Positions 53,987-62,838 of a DNA stretch of 64,000 nucleotides are shown in pieces. Origin of the DNA: Glaciihabitans sp. (GTDB taxonomy: Bacteria > Actinomycetota > Actinomycetes > Actinomycetales > Microbacteriaceae); assembly GCA_025464095.1 (NCBI GenBank), contig JAODMF010000014.1, positions 1-64,000 of the forward strand, read 5' to 3'. The notes beneath the pieces were generated by a model. The model was given only the letters and a program-made list of their open reading frames with translations, searched no databases and was not told where the DNA came from. The first letter of the stretch is position 1. The number at the start of each line of letters is the position of its first letter. Position numbers and translations under genes: made by a program.

Positions 53987-54948
53987 GCGACACTCTTCCG
54001 ACGGTCGTTGGGCTCGAACTCGAACGCGAATTTGCTGAGCGCCCGAACGACGACAAGCCCCGCCAATCCAGGAACGATGGGCCGCCTCGCCGCCCAAAGC
54101 GCAGGAGGCGCCGCTCGCGGGCCGACAATCCAATGCGCGGTATTGTCACCGGCAAAGCTGATCGCTTCACGATCTATGCGCTCCTAATCCTCATGGCGGT
54201 GTTGTTCGCCTTCCCCCTGTATTCGGCGATCGTCAAGTCGCTCGAGGTCAACGGGATCCAAAACTACGTCAGCCTCTTCACAGACCCGGTCGGGGATGTT
54301 CCGATCTGGCAGACCTATTTGAACTCCCTTGCGGTGGGCGCCGTGCATGCCGCCATTGTGGTCACCGTTTCCGTCACCGCGGGCTATGCATTCTCCAAAT
54401 TGCAGTTTCGCGGACGAGAACTGAGCTTCTCCGCTGTTCTGCTCTTTCTCGCAGTGCCTGGAATCGCCATCCTTGTTCCCGTCTACCGGATCACTCAAGA
54501 ACTCGGCCTCTTCAACACCTACCTCGGGGTCGGCATGCCGGAAGCCGCGATCACCATCCCGTTCGGGGTGCTGCTCATGCGCAACTACGGTCGGAACATC
54601 GGTGACTCGCTGATTGAGGCTGCCAACCTTGACGGCGCCGGGCACTTTCGCATCTTCTGGAACATCTTCGTGCCGCTCAGCAGGCCTGCAATCATCAACC
54701 TGATGGTGCTGTGTTTCATCTGGTCTCTGCAGGACTTCCTCTGGCCCTCGTTCCTGTTTACCGACCCGAGTCTCACGACCGCCGCACAGGCAGTTTCAAC
54801 GTTCTCCAGTGCCCTGGGCCGCGGGGCCGGCGACCTCGCCCGCTTCAACGCGAGCCTCGTTGTACTCGCGGTGCCCGCTGTGTTGTTTGTAGTCTTCGGC
54901 CTGCGCTTCATCGTGAACGGTCTCACCACCGGAAGCACGAAGGACTGA
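53983..54948 (+). CDS. Sugar ABC transporter permease 2
   Basis: A 321-residue MalG/UgpE-type permease. A hydrophilic N-terminus of about 60 residues, rich in Arg, Lys and Pro (RRPKRRRRRSRADN), precedes six helices; it is longer than usual and of unknown use. The EAA motif IEAANLDGAGHFRIFWNIFVP is intact. ATGA overlap with permease 1 and a 1-bp gap to the second GH95 gene show that importer and enzyme are one operon. Confidence 0.93.
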   Translation: MSDTLPTVVGLELEREFAERPNDDKPRQSRNDGPPRRPKRRRRRSRADNPMRGIVTGKADRFTIYALLILMAVLFAFPLYSAIVKSLEVNGIQNYVSLFTDPVGDVPIWQTYLNSLAVGAVHAAIVVTVSVTAGYAFSKLQFRGRELSFSAVLLFLAVPGIAILVPVYRITQELGLFNTYLGVGMPEAAITIPFGVLLMRNYGRNIGDSLIEAANLDGAGHFRIFWNIFVPLSRPAIINLMVLCFIWSLQDFLWPSFLFTDPSLTTAAQAVSTFSSALGRGAGDLARFNASLVVLAVPAVLFVVFGLRFIVNGLTTGSTKD

Positions 54949-54949
54949 C

Positions 54950-57391
54950 GTGGGAGAGCACGAAATCTGGTTCGCAAAGCCCGCGATGGAGTGGACTGAA
55001 GCGCTCCCACTCGGCAACGGCAAGCTCGGGGCAATGTTGTTCGGCGGTGGAACTATCGAGCGGCTTCAGCTGAACGATGGGACCGCCTGGTCTGGTAGCC
55101 CAGCCAGCGAGCGAGAAGAGCCACGGATCAACGCTGCGGACGCCGCTATCGCCTTGGCTGACGCTCGCGCAGCGATCCTTGTTCGCGACCACCTGCGAGC
55201 CACCGAATCGCTCAAACGCTTGCAGCACCGGCACTCCCAGACCTACCTGCCAATAGCGGATGTGGTGGTCGAGCAAGTGGCCAACATGACGGTTGTCTCA
55301 ACCGACTACCGCCGGTCGCTGGACCTCACCACAGCAACGCACTCCGTGAGAACCGTCGTAGATGATCACCCAGTCCGACGCAGCACGTTCGTGAGCGCCG
55401 GCTCGCGAGTGTTGGTTCACCAATTCGTGAGCGACGCGCCGGACGGGGTCGAGTTGCGCCTGAGCGTCTCAACGCTCCTTCGGGAACTCGGACGCGAGTC
55501 ATCGAAAGGCCGAGTTGCCGTCGCTCTGAAGATGCCTTCGGACGTGATTCCGCTCCATGACGAGGCGGCAGAGCCAGTGGTCTACTCGGACGACGATGCT
55601 CTCTCCCTCCAGGGAGCAGTGGTCGTGCAGTGGGTTCACGACGGTCTCGATGAGGCCGCGACCGGTGGCGAATCACTGCGCGCATCTGGGGTGCGGTCGG
55701 CCACGATCTTCATGACAACAGAGACGACCTTCACTACGATCGCCTTGAGCCCAGAAGGCACCGCCGCCGATGCACTCAGCACCGCACACGGATCTATTGA
55801 CCGTGCCGTCGCGTTGGGGGCAGCAACCATCTATGCGCGGCACTGTTCGGATCACGACGAGCTGTATGGTCGCGTCGAGCTTGAGTTGGGGTCGACAACG
55901 GCGTCAGACGTCCCCACCGATGAGCGAATCCGCCGCGGAAACGCAGACGCTGATGGTGTGCTCGCGGTCGATCCGGGCCTTGCTTCGCTGCTTTTTCATT
56001 ACGGCCGCTACCTGCTCATATCGAGCTCGAGGGCCGGGGGCGTTCCAGCCAATTTGCAGGGAATTTGGAACCCTTCGTTGCAACCCCCGTGGAGTTCGAA
56101 CTACACCACCAACATCAATTTGCAGATGAACTATTGGTTGGCCGAGATTGGCAATCTTGCTGAATGCCTACCGCCTTTGTTCGACCTCATTGATGGGCTT
56201 GTCTACACCGGCACTGAGACTGCGCGGCGGCTCTATGCTGCTCCAGGATGGGTGGCCCATCACAACACTGACGTATGGGCCTACTCGCAGCCGGTAGGCG
56301 GCGGGATGCATGACCCCAAATGGGCATTTTGGCCGTTCGCCGGGGGATGGCTGGTGAGGCACCTTTGGGAACGTCTGTTGCACGGTGGTGACGATGATTT
56401 CGCCCGCGATAGGGCTTGGGGGCCAATTCGTTCGTCTGCCGAATTTTACCTCTCCTGGCTAGTCGAGCAGCTTGATGGCACCCTTGGGACCTCGCCGTCG
56501 ACATCCCCCGAAAACGAGTTCTTTACTGATGATGGCCAGATTGCGTCGGTTGCCCGTTCGTCTGCATTCGATCTAGTGGTCATTGCCGATCTATTCGGAA
56601 TGGTCATTCAGCTTGCAGATCGTCTGCATGTGGAGGGGGACTCGGTCGTCGAAGCAGCCAGAAAGGCGCTACCCCGGCTGGCTCGACCGACGATCGGGCC
56701 GGACGGCACCGTAAAGGAGTGGGCCGACTACTTCGAATTCCCCGACCCACTTCATAGGCACGTTGCCCATCTCTACTTCCTGTATCCGGGAAATGGCCCT
56801 ATGACCACGGAGCTTGCAGAGGCGGCATCTCTCAGCCTCGATCAGCGAGGCGACGAGTCCACCGGATGGTCGCTGGCCTGGAAGTTGGCGATGCGGGCCC
56901 GGCTAGGCGAGGCCGATAAGGTGAGCGACCTGCTTCGCCTGGTCTTCCGCGATATGGACTTAGACCGCGGTCCCTGGGTCGGCGGGCTCTACCCGAACCT
57001 GTTCGCAGCTCATCCGCCGTTTCAGATTGACGGCAACTTTGGCTTTGTTAGCGGGCTCGCAGAGTGTCTGGTGCAAAGCCATGGTGCGACGATCGACCTC
57101 CTCAGCGCGGTGCCGCGAGAACTGGTGAGCGGCAGCGTCCGTGGGCTCATTGCCCGGCCGGGCATCGAGATCGCGATCGATTGGGCTCCGGACGAAGAGG
57201 GAAATCCTAATCTTGTCGTCGCAACGCTACGCGCGGTGGTTTCCTCGGCGGTGGGCGAACACCGTGTGCGCTACGCAGGCCGTGAATTGCTTGTGACGGT
57301 TGGGACCGACTCCACCAGCACAGTTAGAGCGAGCGACTTCAAAGAGATCTTGCGCTCCCATGCTGGCTCAGACAACGGTAGCGTCCCCTAG
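54950..57391 (+). CDS. GH95 glycoside hydrolase 2
   Basis: A second GH95 enzyme of 813 residues, clearly diverged from the first. The N-terminal part reads IWFAKPAMEWTEALPLGNGK; the catalytic blocks are NINLQMNYW (N388, N390), TSPENEF (E521) and QIDGNFGF (D694), all conserved. It lacks a signal peptide and so works in the cytoplasm on imported sugar. It begins with GTG 1 bp after the permease gene. Its codon choice is less G/C-biased than that of the chromosomal genes around (more TTG, TCT, CAT and GAT), which hints at acquisition from another source. Two GH95 copies may serve different linkages or fucose versus L-galactose. Confidence 0.9.
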   Translation: MGEHEIWFAKPAMEWTEALPLGNGKLGAMLFGGGTIERLQLNDGTAWSGSPASEREEPRINAADAAIALADARAAILVRDHLRATESLKRLQHRHSQTYLPIADVVVEQVANMTVVSTDYRRSLDLTTATHSVRTVVDDHPVRRSTFVSAGSRVLVHQFVSDAPDGVELRLSVSTLLRELGRESSKGRVAVALKMPSDVIPLHDEAAEPVVYSDDDALSLQGAVVVQWVHDGLDEAATGGESLRASGVRSATIFMTTETTFTTIALSPEGTAADALSTAHGSIDRAVALGAATIYARHCSDHDELYGRVELELGSTTASDVPTDERIRRGNADADGVLAVDPGLASLLFHYGRYLLISSSRAGGVPANLQGIWNPSLQPPWSSNYTTNINLQMNYWLAEIGNLAECLPPLFDLIDGLVYTGTETARRLYAAPGWVAHHNTDVWAYSQPVGGGMHDPKWAFWPFAGGWLVRHLWERLLHGGDDDFARDRAWGPIRSSAEFYLSWLVEQLDGTLGTSPSTSPENEFFTDDGQIASVARSSAFDLVVIADLFGMVIQLADRLHVEGDSVVEAARKALPRLARPTIGPDGTVKEWADYFEFPDPLHRHVAHLYFLYPGNGPMTTELAEAASLSLDQRGDESTGWSLAWKLAMRARLGEADKVSDLLRLVFRDMDLDRGPWVGGLYPNLFAAHPPFQIDGNFGFVSGLAECLVQSHGATIDLLSAVPRELVSGSVRGLIARPGIEIAIDWAPDEEGNPNLVVATLRAVVSSAVGEHRVRYAGRELLVTVGTDSTSTVRASDFKEILRSHAGSDNGSVP

Positions 57392-57480
57392 CTGGACTGC
57401 CCGGGGATGTTGGGTAACCTCCTGGTGAACCGCCGGGCACACGGTGAGCTGGCGCTTCGCGCGAGAGCTATAGGAGCCTC

Positions 57481-57822
57481 GTGAGCACGGAATTGCATTC
57501 GACCGCGAGGATTGGCCGGCGGCAAATTCCAACAGCCGCCTTCGCGGCTATTGGGATAGCGCTGACAGCCTGGGCTTACACTGTTCCGCCGGTTTGCATG
57601 GGTACGTATACAGGGCCCTGCGGACCCGATGCGAGGCTGATGCCAGCCGCCATCGGGATTAGCACGATCGTGGCTCTTTTTGCGGCGATCATCGTGCTTC
57701 AACTCTGGAATCGAGGGCCGTCCCGAAGAGTCATAGTCCTTGTATTCACGATCGCGTTGGCCCTAGCGATGCTCGTTTCCCCGTGGGAAACACTCAACAA
57801 TCCGGGATTTGCTGGGGCGTAG
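57481..57822 (+). CDS. Small membrane protein
   Basis: A 113-residue protein with three hydrophobic helices (FAAIGIALTAWAYTVPP, IGISTIVALFAAIIVLQLW and VIVLVFTIALALAMLV). The segment PPVCMGTYTGPCGPD in the first exposed loop contains a Cys pair that could form a disulfide. The function is not known and no family was recognised. It starts at GTG 89 bp after the GH95 gene and is convergent with the kinase gene. No operon partner is apparent. Confidence 0.6.
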   Translation: MSTELHSTARIGRRQIPTAAFAAIGIALTAWAYTVPPVCMGTYTGPCGPDARLMPAAIGISTIVALFAAIIVLQLWNRGPSRRVIVLVFTIALALAMLVSPWETLNNPGFAGA

Positions 57823-57930
57823 GACCAGCTCGTGCGCGCTGGCGCAATGCGGCGCAGGTTATCCACGGAGTTGTCGGGCTCGGTAGCGTCCGCTGATCTG
57901 GAGATCAGTATCGCGTGCGGTTTGCCTGCC

Positions 57931-59391
57931 TCAGGCTCGAGCCGGCCGCGGCGCATCGTCCACCGCGGGCTTGGGCGCCGGCTCGGCCACGGCGGTCGGT
58001 GTCACCGCGGTTATCGGGACGGACCCGCTGGTGTTTCCCCCGACCCGCAGCCCCTCCTGGCGCAACTCGAGTTGCGCCATGATGAGCGCGGCGAGATCCT
58101 GCAGGCTGGCGAGCTGTGACTCCGACGCTGTTCCCGGGACGAAGTCGGCGACCGAGAGCGTGCCGATCGTTCGGCCGTCTTTTCTCTGGAGCGGCACTCC
58201 GACATAGAAGCGCAGGCCACCCGGCCCGGTGACCAAATTGCTGTCTGCGGAACGGGGATCCGTCAGCGCATTCTCGATGACAACGGTCTCCGTGCTCGGA
58301 GCCTCCGGGTTCGACAGGTCGAGCTGCCGAACGATCTCCTCGACTTCCTCCCCGTAGTGGGACACCAGCCAGGTTCGGTCGTGGTCGACAATGCTCACTA
58401 CTGAGATCGGCGCGGCGAACAGCCGCGCGGCCATCGCGGTCGCACGGTGGAGTGCCTCATCCGGGATCGTGTCGAGATTGTCCGATCGTTCGTCGCTACC
58501 GGGAAAGATGTCGCTCTCCGCATCCCTGTGGCGGCCGGTCTCGGCGATCACCAGCTGGCGGAACGCCGAGACGAGATCGCGCGCGGGTGGGCGGGCCGCG
58601 GGATCGCGCGCCGTCATCGAGGCGAGCAGTTCCCGCCAGTGCTCGGGAAGGTAGGAGGGCATGACGGGGTCGCGAGACAGGCGCGCGACCGCTGATTCCA
58701 CGGCGGTGCCAGGGAATTCGAGCGCACGCGTGAAGCACTGCAGCAGCACGAGGCCAAGGGAGTACACGTCGGTGGGCTTGCCGACCGCAGCCCCGGCAGC
58801 CTGCTCCGGGCTGAGGTAGCCAGCGGTGCCTGTCGTCGCGCCTTCGGCGGTCATCCGCTCGACGTCGTCGCTCACGGCGATCCCGAAGTCCATCAGCTTC
58901 GCCCTCGCCCGCGGCGCGTCGGTGCCGTAGTCGACCAGAAGGATGTTCGACGGCTTGATGTCCCGATGGACGACGTTCTGACCGTGGACATATTCGAGCG
59001 CCTCGGCCATGTCGTAGCCGATTTCCGCGATGTTGCGTGTGGCAATCCTCGCCCCCCGCAACCGCTCCTGGAGGTTGATCCCCGTGACGAGCGCCATCAC
59101 CAGGTAGCGCTGCGCTCGCCCGCCCGTGTTGTAGTCGACACCCGCGTCGAACAGGTTGACGAGACCGTGGTGGTCGAGGCTCGCGAGAACCGCGAGCTCG
59201 CTCTCCTGGCGGCCAGCGTCGACGATGTCGACATCGAACAACTTGACCGCGACGGCGCGACCGAGAAACTCGTCGCGCGCCCGGTATACGGTCGCCATTC
59301 CCCCGGAACCTATTGCCGCCTCGAGACGGTATCGGTCTCCGAGGAGCCGGTCGGTCGCGTCTGTTTCTGATGGCACGGCCTCTGCACCCAC
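57931..59391 (-). CDS. Ser/Thr protein kinase with C-terminal GAF domain
   Basis: A soluble 486-residue kinase. The kinase domain covers residues 20-285: P-loop GSGGMATVY at 28, Lys50 in AVAVKLF, HRDIKPSN with Asp144, and DFGIA with Asp168, followed by a GTAGYLSPEQAA activation segment. Residues 310-442 form a GAF domain (PISVVSIVDHDRTWLVSHYG, then VGVPLQRKDGRTIGTLSVAD). The tail is Pro/Ala-rich. Typical actinobacterial Pkn kinases have a transmembrane helix and PASTA repeats; this one has neither, so it may sense a small molecule or redox state inside the cell. The start is uncertain; a GTG at 59391 is used. Confidence 0.85.
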   Translation of the reverse strand: MGAEAVPSETDATDRLLGDRYRLEAAIGSGGMATVYRARDEFLGRAVAVKLFDVDIVDAGRQESELAVLASLDHHGLVNLFDAGVDYNTGGRAQRYLVMALVTGINLQERLRGARIATRNIAEIGYDMAEALEYVHGQNVVHRDIKPSNILLVDYGTDAPRARAKLMDFGIAVSDDVERMTAEGATTGTAGYLSPEQAAGAAVGKPTDVYSLGLVLLQCFTRALEFPGTAVESAVARLSRDPVMPSYLPEHWRELLASMTARDPAARPPARDLVSAFRQLVIAETGRHRDAESDIFPGSDERSDNLDTIPDEALHRATAMAARLFAAPISVVSIVDHDRTWLVSHYGEEVEEIVRQLDLSNPEAPSTETVVIENALTDPRSADSNLVTGPGGLRFYVGVPLQRKDGRTIGTLSVADFVPGTASESQLASLQDLAALIMAQLELRQEGLRVGGNTSGSVPITAVTPTAVAEPAPKPAVDDAPRPARA

Positions 59392-59560
59392 TTTCAGGTG
59401 AATTGTATTCGACTCAACTCCTCCACCCAATCGAGCGCGCTGGGACTTGACACGGGGCAAGGAATCCGACACACACATCCGCAACTCGCTGGGGGCGGTC
59501 TTCCGGCCCGCCGCTCGCGGTCTGGACGACCGCGGAGACCGCGAATTAGAGTTATGGCCG

Positions 59561-60118
59561 ATGGCGAAGCTCATCTACACCGCGACCACGTCGTTGGACG
59601 GCTACGTCAAGGACGCCTCCGACTCGTTCGACTGGGCGGTCCCCAGCGAAGAGGTGCACGCGTATATCAACGATCTTGAGCGTCCCGTCGGCACCTACCT
59701 CTACGGCCGCCGGCTCTACGAGACCATGCGCGCGTGGGAGAAGATCGGTGCCGAGCCCGGCCAGGCACCGGTGATGTACGACTACGCGAACATCTGGACG
59801 AGCGCCGAGAAGGTTGTTTATTCATCCACGCTGGATGCGGCCTCCACGGCCCGAACCCGGATCGAGCGCAGCTTCGACCCTGACGCCGTGCGCGCACTGA
59901 AGCGCCAGTCGGCCACGGACCTCAGCATCGGTGGAGCGACGCTCGCCAGGACGGCGATCGCTGCCGGGCTTGTCGACGAGTTTCGGCAATTCATCCGGCC
60001 GGTCGTCGTCGGCGGAGGCACACGGTTTCTTCCCGACGGCGTTCATCTCGACCTTCAGCTTCTCCAGGAGCGACGATTCGAGGACGGAACCGTTTTCGTG
60101 CGGTACGCGGCGCGGTGA
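59561..60118 (+). CDS. Dihydrofolate reductase-like (RibD C-terminal) family protein
   Basis: A 185-residue protein of the dihydrofolate reductase superfamily (RibD C-terminal domain group). The opening KLIYTATTSLDGYVKD, the block VGTYLYGRRLYETM and the later DLSIGGATLARTAIAAGLVDE (cited in part as SIGGATLARTA) are typical, as is the end near VVVGGGTRFLPDG. It is unlikely to be the folate enzyme; these proteins are NADPH-dependent reductases of unknown substrates. The ATG at 59561 overlaps nothing, and the acetyltransferase gene starts within its stop codon (GTGA). Confidence 0.88.
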   Translation: MAKLIYTATTSLDGYVKDASDSFDWAVPSEEVHAYINDLERPVGTYLYGRRLYETMRAWEKIGAEPGQAPVMYDYANIWTSAEKVVYSSTLDAASTARTRIERSFDPDAVRALKRQSATDLSIGGATLARTAIAAGLVDEFRQFIRPVVVGGGTRFLPDGVHLDLQLLQERRFEDGTVFVRYAAR

Positions 60119-60702
60119 GTGTGCTCTTTCCCACAAAGCCGACGCTGACCGGTCAACGAGTCGTCCTGCGACCCTTTGGCGCGTACGACATCGAGGCGAT
60201 GGGACCGATTCTCGCCGACCCCGACGTGATCCGCCTGACCGGCAGCGCGCACACGACCGCAGAGACTCTCGCGGCGTCAGCGGGGCTGGATGCCCGAACG
60301 CGCAGCTGGTACGAAACGCGCGTCGACCAGCCCGACCGCCTCGATCTCGCCATCGTGGATCGCGAGTCCGACCGGTGCGTCGGCGAGGCGGTGCTGAACG
60401 AGTGGAGCGAAGCGGACGATTCGTGCAACTTCCGCATCCTGGTCGGGCCGGCCGGCCGCGACCGCGGACTGGGCTCCGAGGCCACGCGCCTGCTCGTCGA
60501 CTACGCGTTTCAGAACACCACGCTGAACCGCATCGAGCTTGGCGTGTACGCCTTCAACCCGCGCGCGCTGCGTGTCTATGGGCGCGCCGGCTTCGTGGTC
60601 GAGGGCCGTCGCCGCGACGCGCTGAAGTTCGACGGGGAATACATCGACGAGATCGCAATGGCGATCCTGCGGGCGGACTGGGAGAGCCGTCCAGCCGGGT
60701 AG
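60115..60702 (+). CDS. GNAT family N-acetyltransferase
   Basis: A 195-residue acetyltransferase of the RimJ/RimL-like group. The start LTGQRVVLRPFGAYDIEAM and motif A region FRILVGPAGRDRGLGSEATRLLVDYAF (cited in part: GPAGRDRGLGSEATR) bind acetyl-CoA, and motif B is NRIELGVYAFNPRALRVYGRAGF. The substrate could be a ribosomal protein N-terminus, an amino-glycoside or a small metabolite. It starts with GTG overlapping the stop of the reductase gene by 4 bp and is convergent with the cytochrome b561-like gene. Confidence 0.9.
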   Translation: MSVLFPTKPTLTGQRVVLRPFGAYDIEAMGPILADPDVIRLTGSAHTTAETLAASAGLDARTRSWYETRVDQPDRLDLAIVDRESDRCVGEAVLNEWSEADDSCNFRILVGPAGRDRGLGSEATRLLVDYAFQNTTLNRIELGVYAFNPRALRVYGRAGFVVEGRRRDALKFDGEYIDEIAMAILRADWESRPAG

Positions 60703-60710
60703 CCGGCGAT

Positions 60711-61649
60711 TCAGGGCAGTCGTCGAACCGTTCCCGACAGTTGGGCGATGCGCACCAGCACCGGCGGCCGGAGCACCACCCATGCGATCGCCAGCACGAC
60801 GATCGAGACGACGAAGACGAGGGCACCCCAGAGGCTGCCGTCATCACGACCCGCGTACATGTGGTTGAGGTTGCGCACGGCGCCGGTCGCCAGCACCAGC
60901 GTCAGGTGAACGGCGGTGAACAGGACGAACCACAGCATCACGGGCCAGTGGATGGCTCGGGCCAGGCGGATCGGGAATGCCCGGTCGAGGAACGCGAGGC
61001 GCCCGGCGAGGCCGGGCGTCATCCGAAGGCCGGTAATCAGCGCGAGCGGAGCGGCAACAAACACGGTGGCGAAGTACGACAGGACCTGCAGTGCGTTGTA
61101 GTTGTTCCAGCCGTCATCGGTCGGCCAGTAGAGAGTGGCGTACTGGATGGCCGTCGACAGCGCATTCGGAACAACCGCCCAGTCGAGGGGGACGAGCCGC
61201 ATCCACTGGCCGGTCGAGAAGAGCAGCACGTAGTAGACCAGCCCGTTCAGCACCCAGAGCGCGTCGAGGCTGAGGTGAAACCAGAGCGGCATGCCGATAC
61301 GCACCGGTGAGTTGCGGGTGCGAAGGAGGCCATCGTTCCGTCGCATCCAGAACGCAGACGGGCGGCCGCCGGTGCGCAACTGCCAGCCCGTGCGCACGAT
61401 GAACAGCAGCAGGAACGAGTTGAGGAAGTGCTGCACGTTCAGCCAGGCGGGGAAGCCGACGGGAGCATCCGCCGGCAGCGGGAGCTGGCCCGGGTACCGC
61501 AGCATGAACGACTGAACGGGGGCCAGACCAGCGACCAGACGCCCCACGATGACGATCAGAACGAAGAGAACGAGCAACCCCGGAATGACCCAGACCAGCG
61601 GAAACCAACGGCTTCTGCTTTCGGCAGGCGCACGACTCCGGTCGCTCAC
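60711..61649 (-). CDS. Cytochrome b561-type membrane protein
   Basis: A 312-residue membrane protein with five to six helices. The segments NVQHFLNSFLLLFIVRTGW, MPLWFHLSLDALWVLNGLVYY and IHWPVMLWFVLFTAVHLTLVL (each within a helix) place His residues in the positions used for haem binding by prokaryotic cytochrome b561/b6-type subunits. Proteins of this group, often next to a molybdopterin oxidoreductase, move electrons across the membrane; no such partner is encoded here. It is transcribed in the same direction as the LacI gene upstream, 26 bp apart, and could belong to the same unit. Confidence 0.75.
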   Translation of the reverse strand: MSDRSRAPAESRSRWFPLVWVIPGLLVLFVLIVIVGRLVAGLAPVQSFMLRYPGQLPLPADAPVGFPAWLNVQHFLNSFLLLFIVRTGWQLRTGGRPSAFWMRRNDGLLRTRNSPVRIGMPLWFHLSLDALWVLNGLVYYVLLFSTGQWMRLVPLDWAVVPNALSTAIQYATLYWPTDDGWNNYNALQVLSYFATVFVAAPLALITGLRMTPGLAGRLAFLDRAFPIRLARAIHWPVMLWFVLFTAVHLTLVLATGAVRNLNHMYAGRDDGSLWGALVFVVSIVVLAIAWVVLRPPVLVRIAQLSGTVRRLP

Positions 61650-61675
61650 TCATACCTCCGTCGAATTGACCATTC

Positions 61676-62707
61676 CTACCTTAACGTCGTGGCCGGGTTC
61701 CGCGGGGCAGCGGTGGATGACCGCACGACCAGTTCGACGGCGGTGGCTTCGGAGCGCAGAGTTGCTGCCGGTTCCTGGTCGGCCAGCACCAGCGCAGCCG
61801 CGCCGATCTCGGTCATCGATAGCCGAACCGTCGTGAGGGCCGGCGACAGCTCCGCGGCGACGGCGATGTCGTCAATGCCCGTCACCGACACGTCCTGCGG
61901 CACTCGGATGCCGCGCTCACGTAACTCCGCGAGCACCCCGATCGCCATCACGTCACTGAGCGCGACGATTGCGGTCGCGTCGGGAGTGGCGTCGAGAACG
62001 GCGCGCGCTCCGCTGACCCCGCCCTCCCTGCTGAACGGATGATGGGTCACCGTGACCCGCGCGGAGCCGAGTGCCCCGAGCAGGCCGTCCAGGCGATCGG
62101 CCACGGTATTCAGTTCGGCGGGACCGGCGAGGACGGCAACCTGCGAATGGCCGAGCGCGAGAAGGTGCTCGGCCACGGCGCGGCCAGCCCCGACATTGTC
62201 GGGGAGCACCGCATCCACGGCCAGCGAATGCCGCCCGATGGCGGCGACCCGGCCACCGGACGCCAGGAAGGATGCCAGCTCGGCCTCGACGGCGGCCTCG
62301 CGCACGGGGTCGACCATGCCCGATCCCGCGAGGATGATCGCGCCGACCCGGTTCGCGCGCAACAGGCGCACCTGCGCGACCAGGGTCTCCGGGTCCTCCG
62401 CGTGGCAGATTTGCACCAGACGGTCGCTCTCGGCCGCAATGCCGATGACCCCGCTCGCTATTTCGGTGAAGTAGGGGTCGCCGATTTCGCCGACGATGAG
62501 GCCGACGGAGGACTCCTGGCCGCCGGCCAGCGAGCGCGCGTGCGCGTTCGGGACGAAGCCCATGGATTCGGCGACCTGGCGCACCCGGTCGGCGACCGCG
62601 GGGGAGACGCCAGCGACGCCATTGAGGGAGCGCGACGCCGTCGCGATGGAGACACCCGCGCGGTCGGCGACGTCGAGCAGGCGGGGCGGCCGCGGTGCGC
62701 GGGTCAT
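61676..62707 (-). CDS. LacI family transcriptional regulator 2
   Basis: A 343-residue LacI-type regulator. DNA-binding: PPRLLDVADRAGVSIATASRSLNG (cited in part as LLDVADRAGVSIATASRSL), hinge SPAVADRVRQVAESMGFVPN, then the sugar-binding core with SVGLIVGEIGDPYF and VTGIDDIAVAAELSPALTTV. The ATG at 62707 has a good aaggga site. It is divergent from the Gfo/Idh/MocA gene and a perfect palindrome lies between them, so this pair is one regulatory unit, separate from the fucosidase regulator. Confidence 0.93.
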   Translation of the reverse strand: MTRAPRPPRLLDVADRAGVSIATASRSLNGVAGVSPAVADRVRQVAESMGFVPNAHARSLAGGQESSVGLIVGEIGDPYFTEIASGVIGIAAESDRLVQICHAEDPETLVAQVRLLRANRVGAIILAGSGMVDPVREAAVEAELASFLASGGRVAAIGRHSLAVDAVLPDNVGAGRAVAEHLLALGHSQVAVLAGPAELNTVADRLDGLLGALGSARVTVTHHPFSREGGVSGARAVLDATPDATAIVALSDVMAIGVLAELRERGIRVPQDVSVTGIDDIAVAAELSPALTTVRLSMTEIGAAALVLADQEPAATLRSEATAVELVVRSSTAAPRNPATTLR

Positions 62708-62755
62708 CGCATTCCCTTCGGGTTCTTGCGGGTGTTCACTCCGCACTATAGGTTA

Positions 62756-62771
62756 ACGTAAGCGCTTACGT
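62756..62771. promoter_or_regulatory. LacI-type operator
   Basis: The perfect 16-bp palindrome ACGTAAGCGCTTACGT with a central CG lies between the divergent LacI-type gene and the Gfo/Idh/MocA gene. A degenerate second copy (gtaagtgcttgag) follows directly. Typical for LacI-family autoregulation. Confidence 0.7.
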
Positions 62772-62838
62772 AAGTGCTTGAGCACGCGGGGCGACCCGCT
62801 CCCCGCGATCGCGCGGGCCACGACCGGAGGACGACCCC

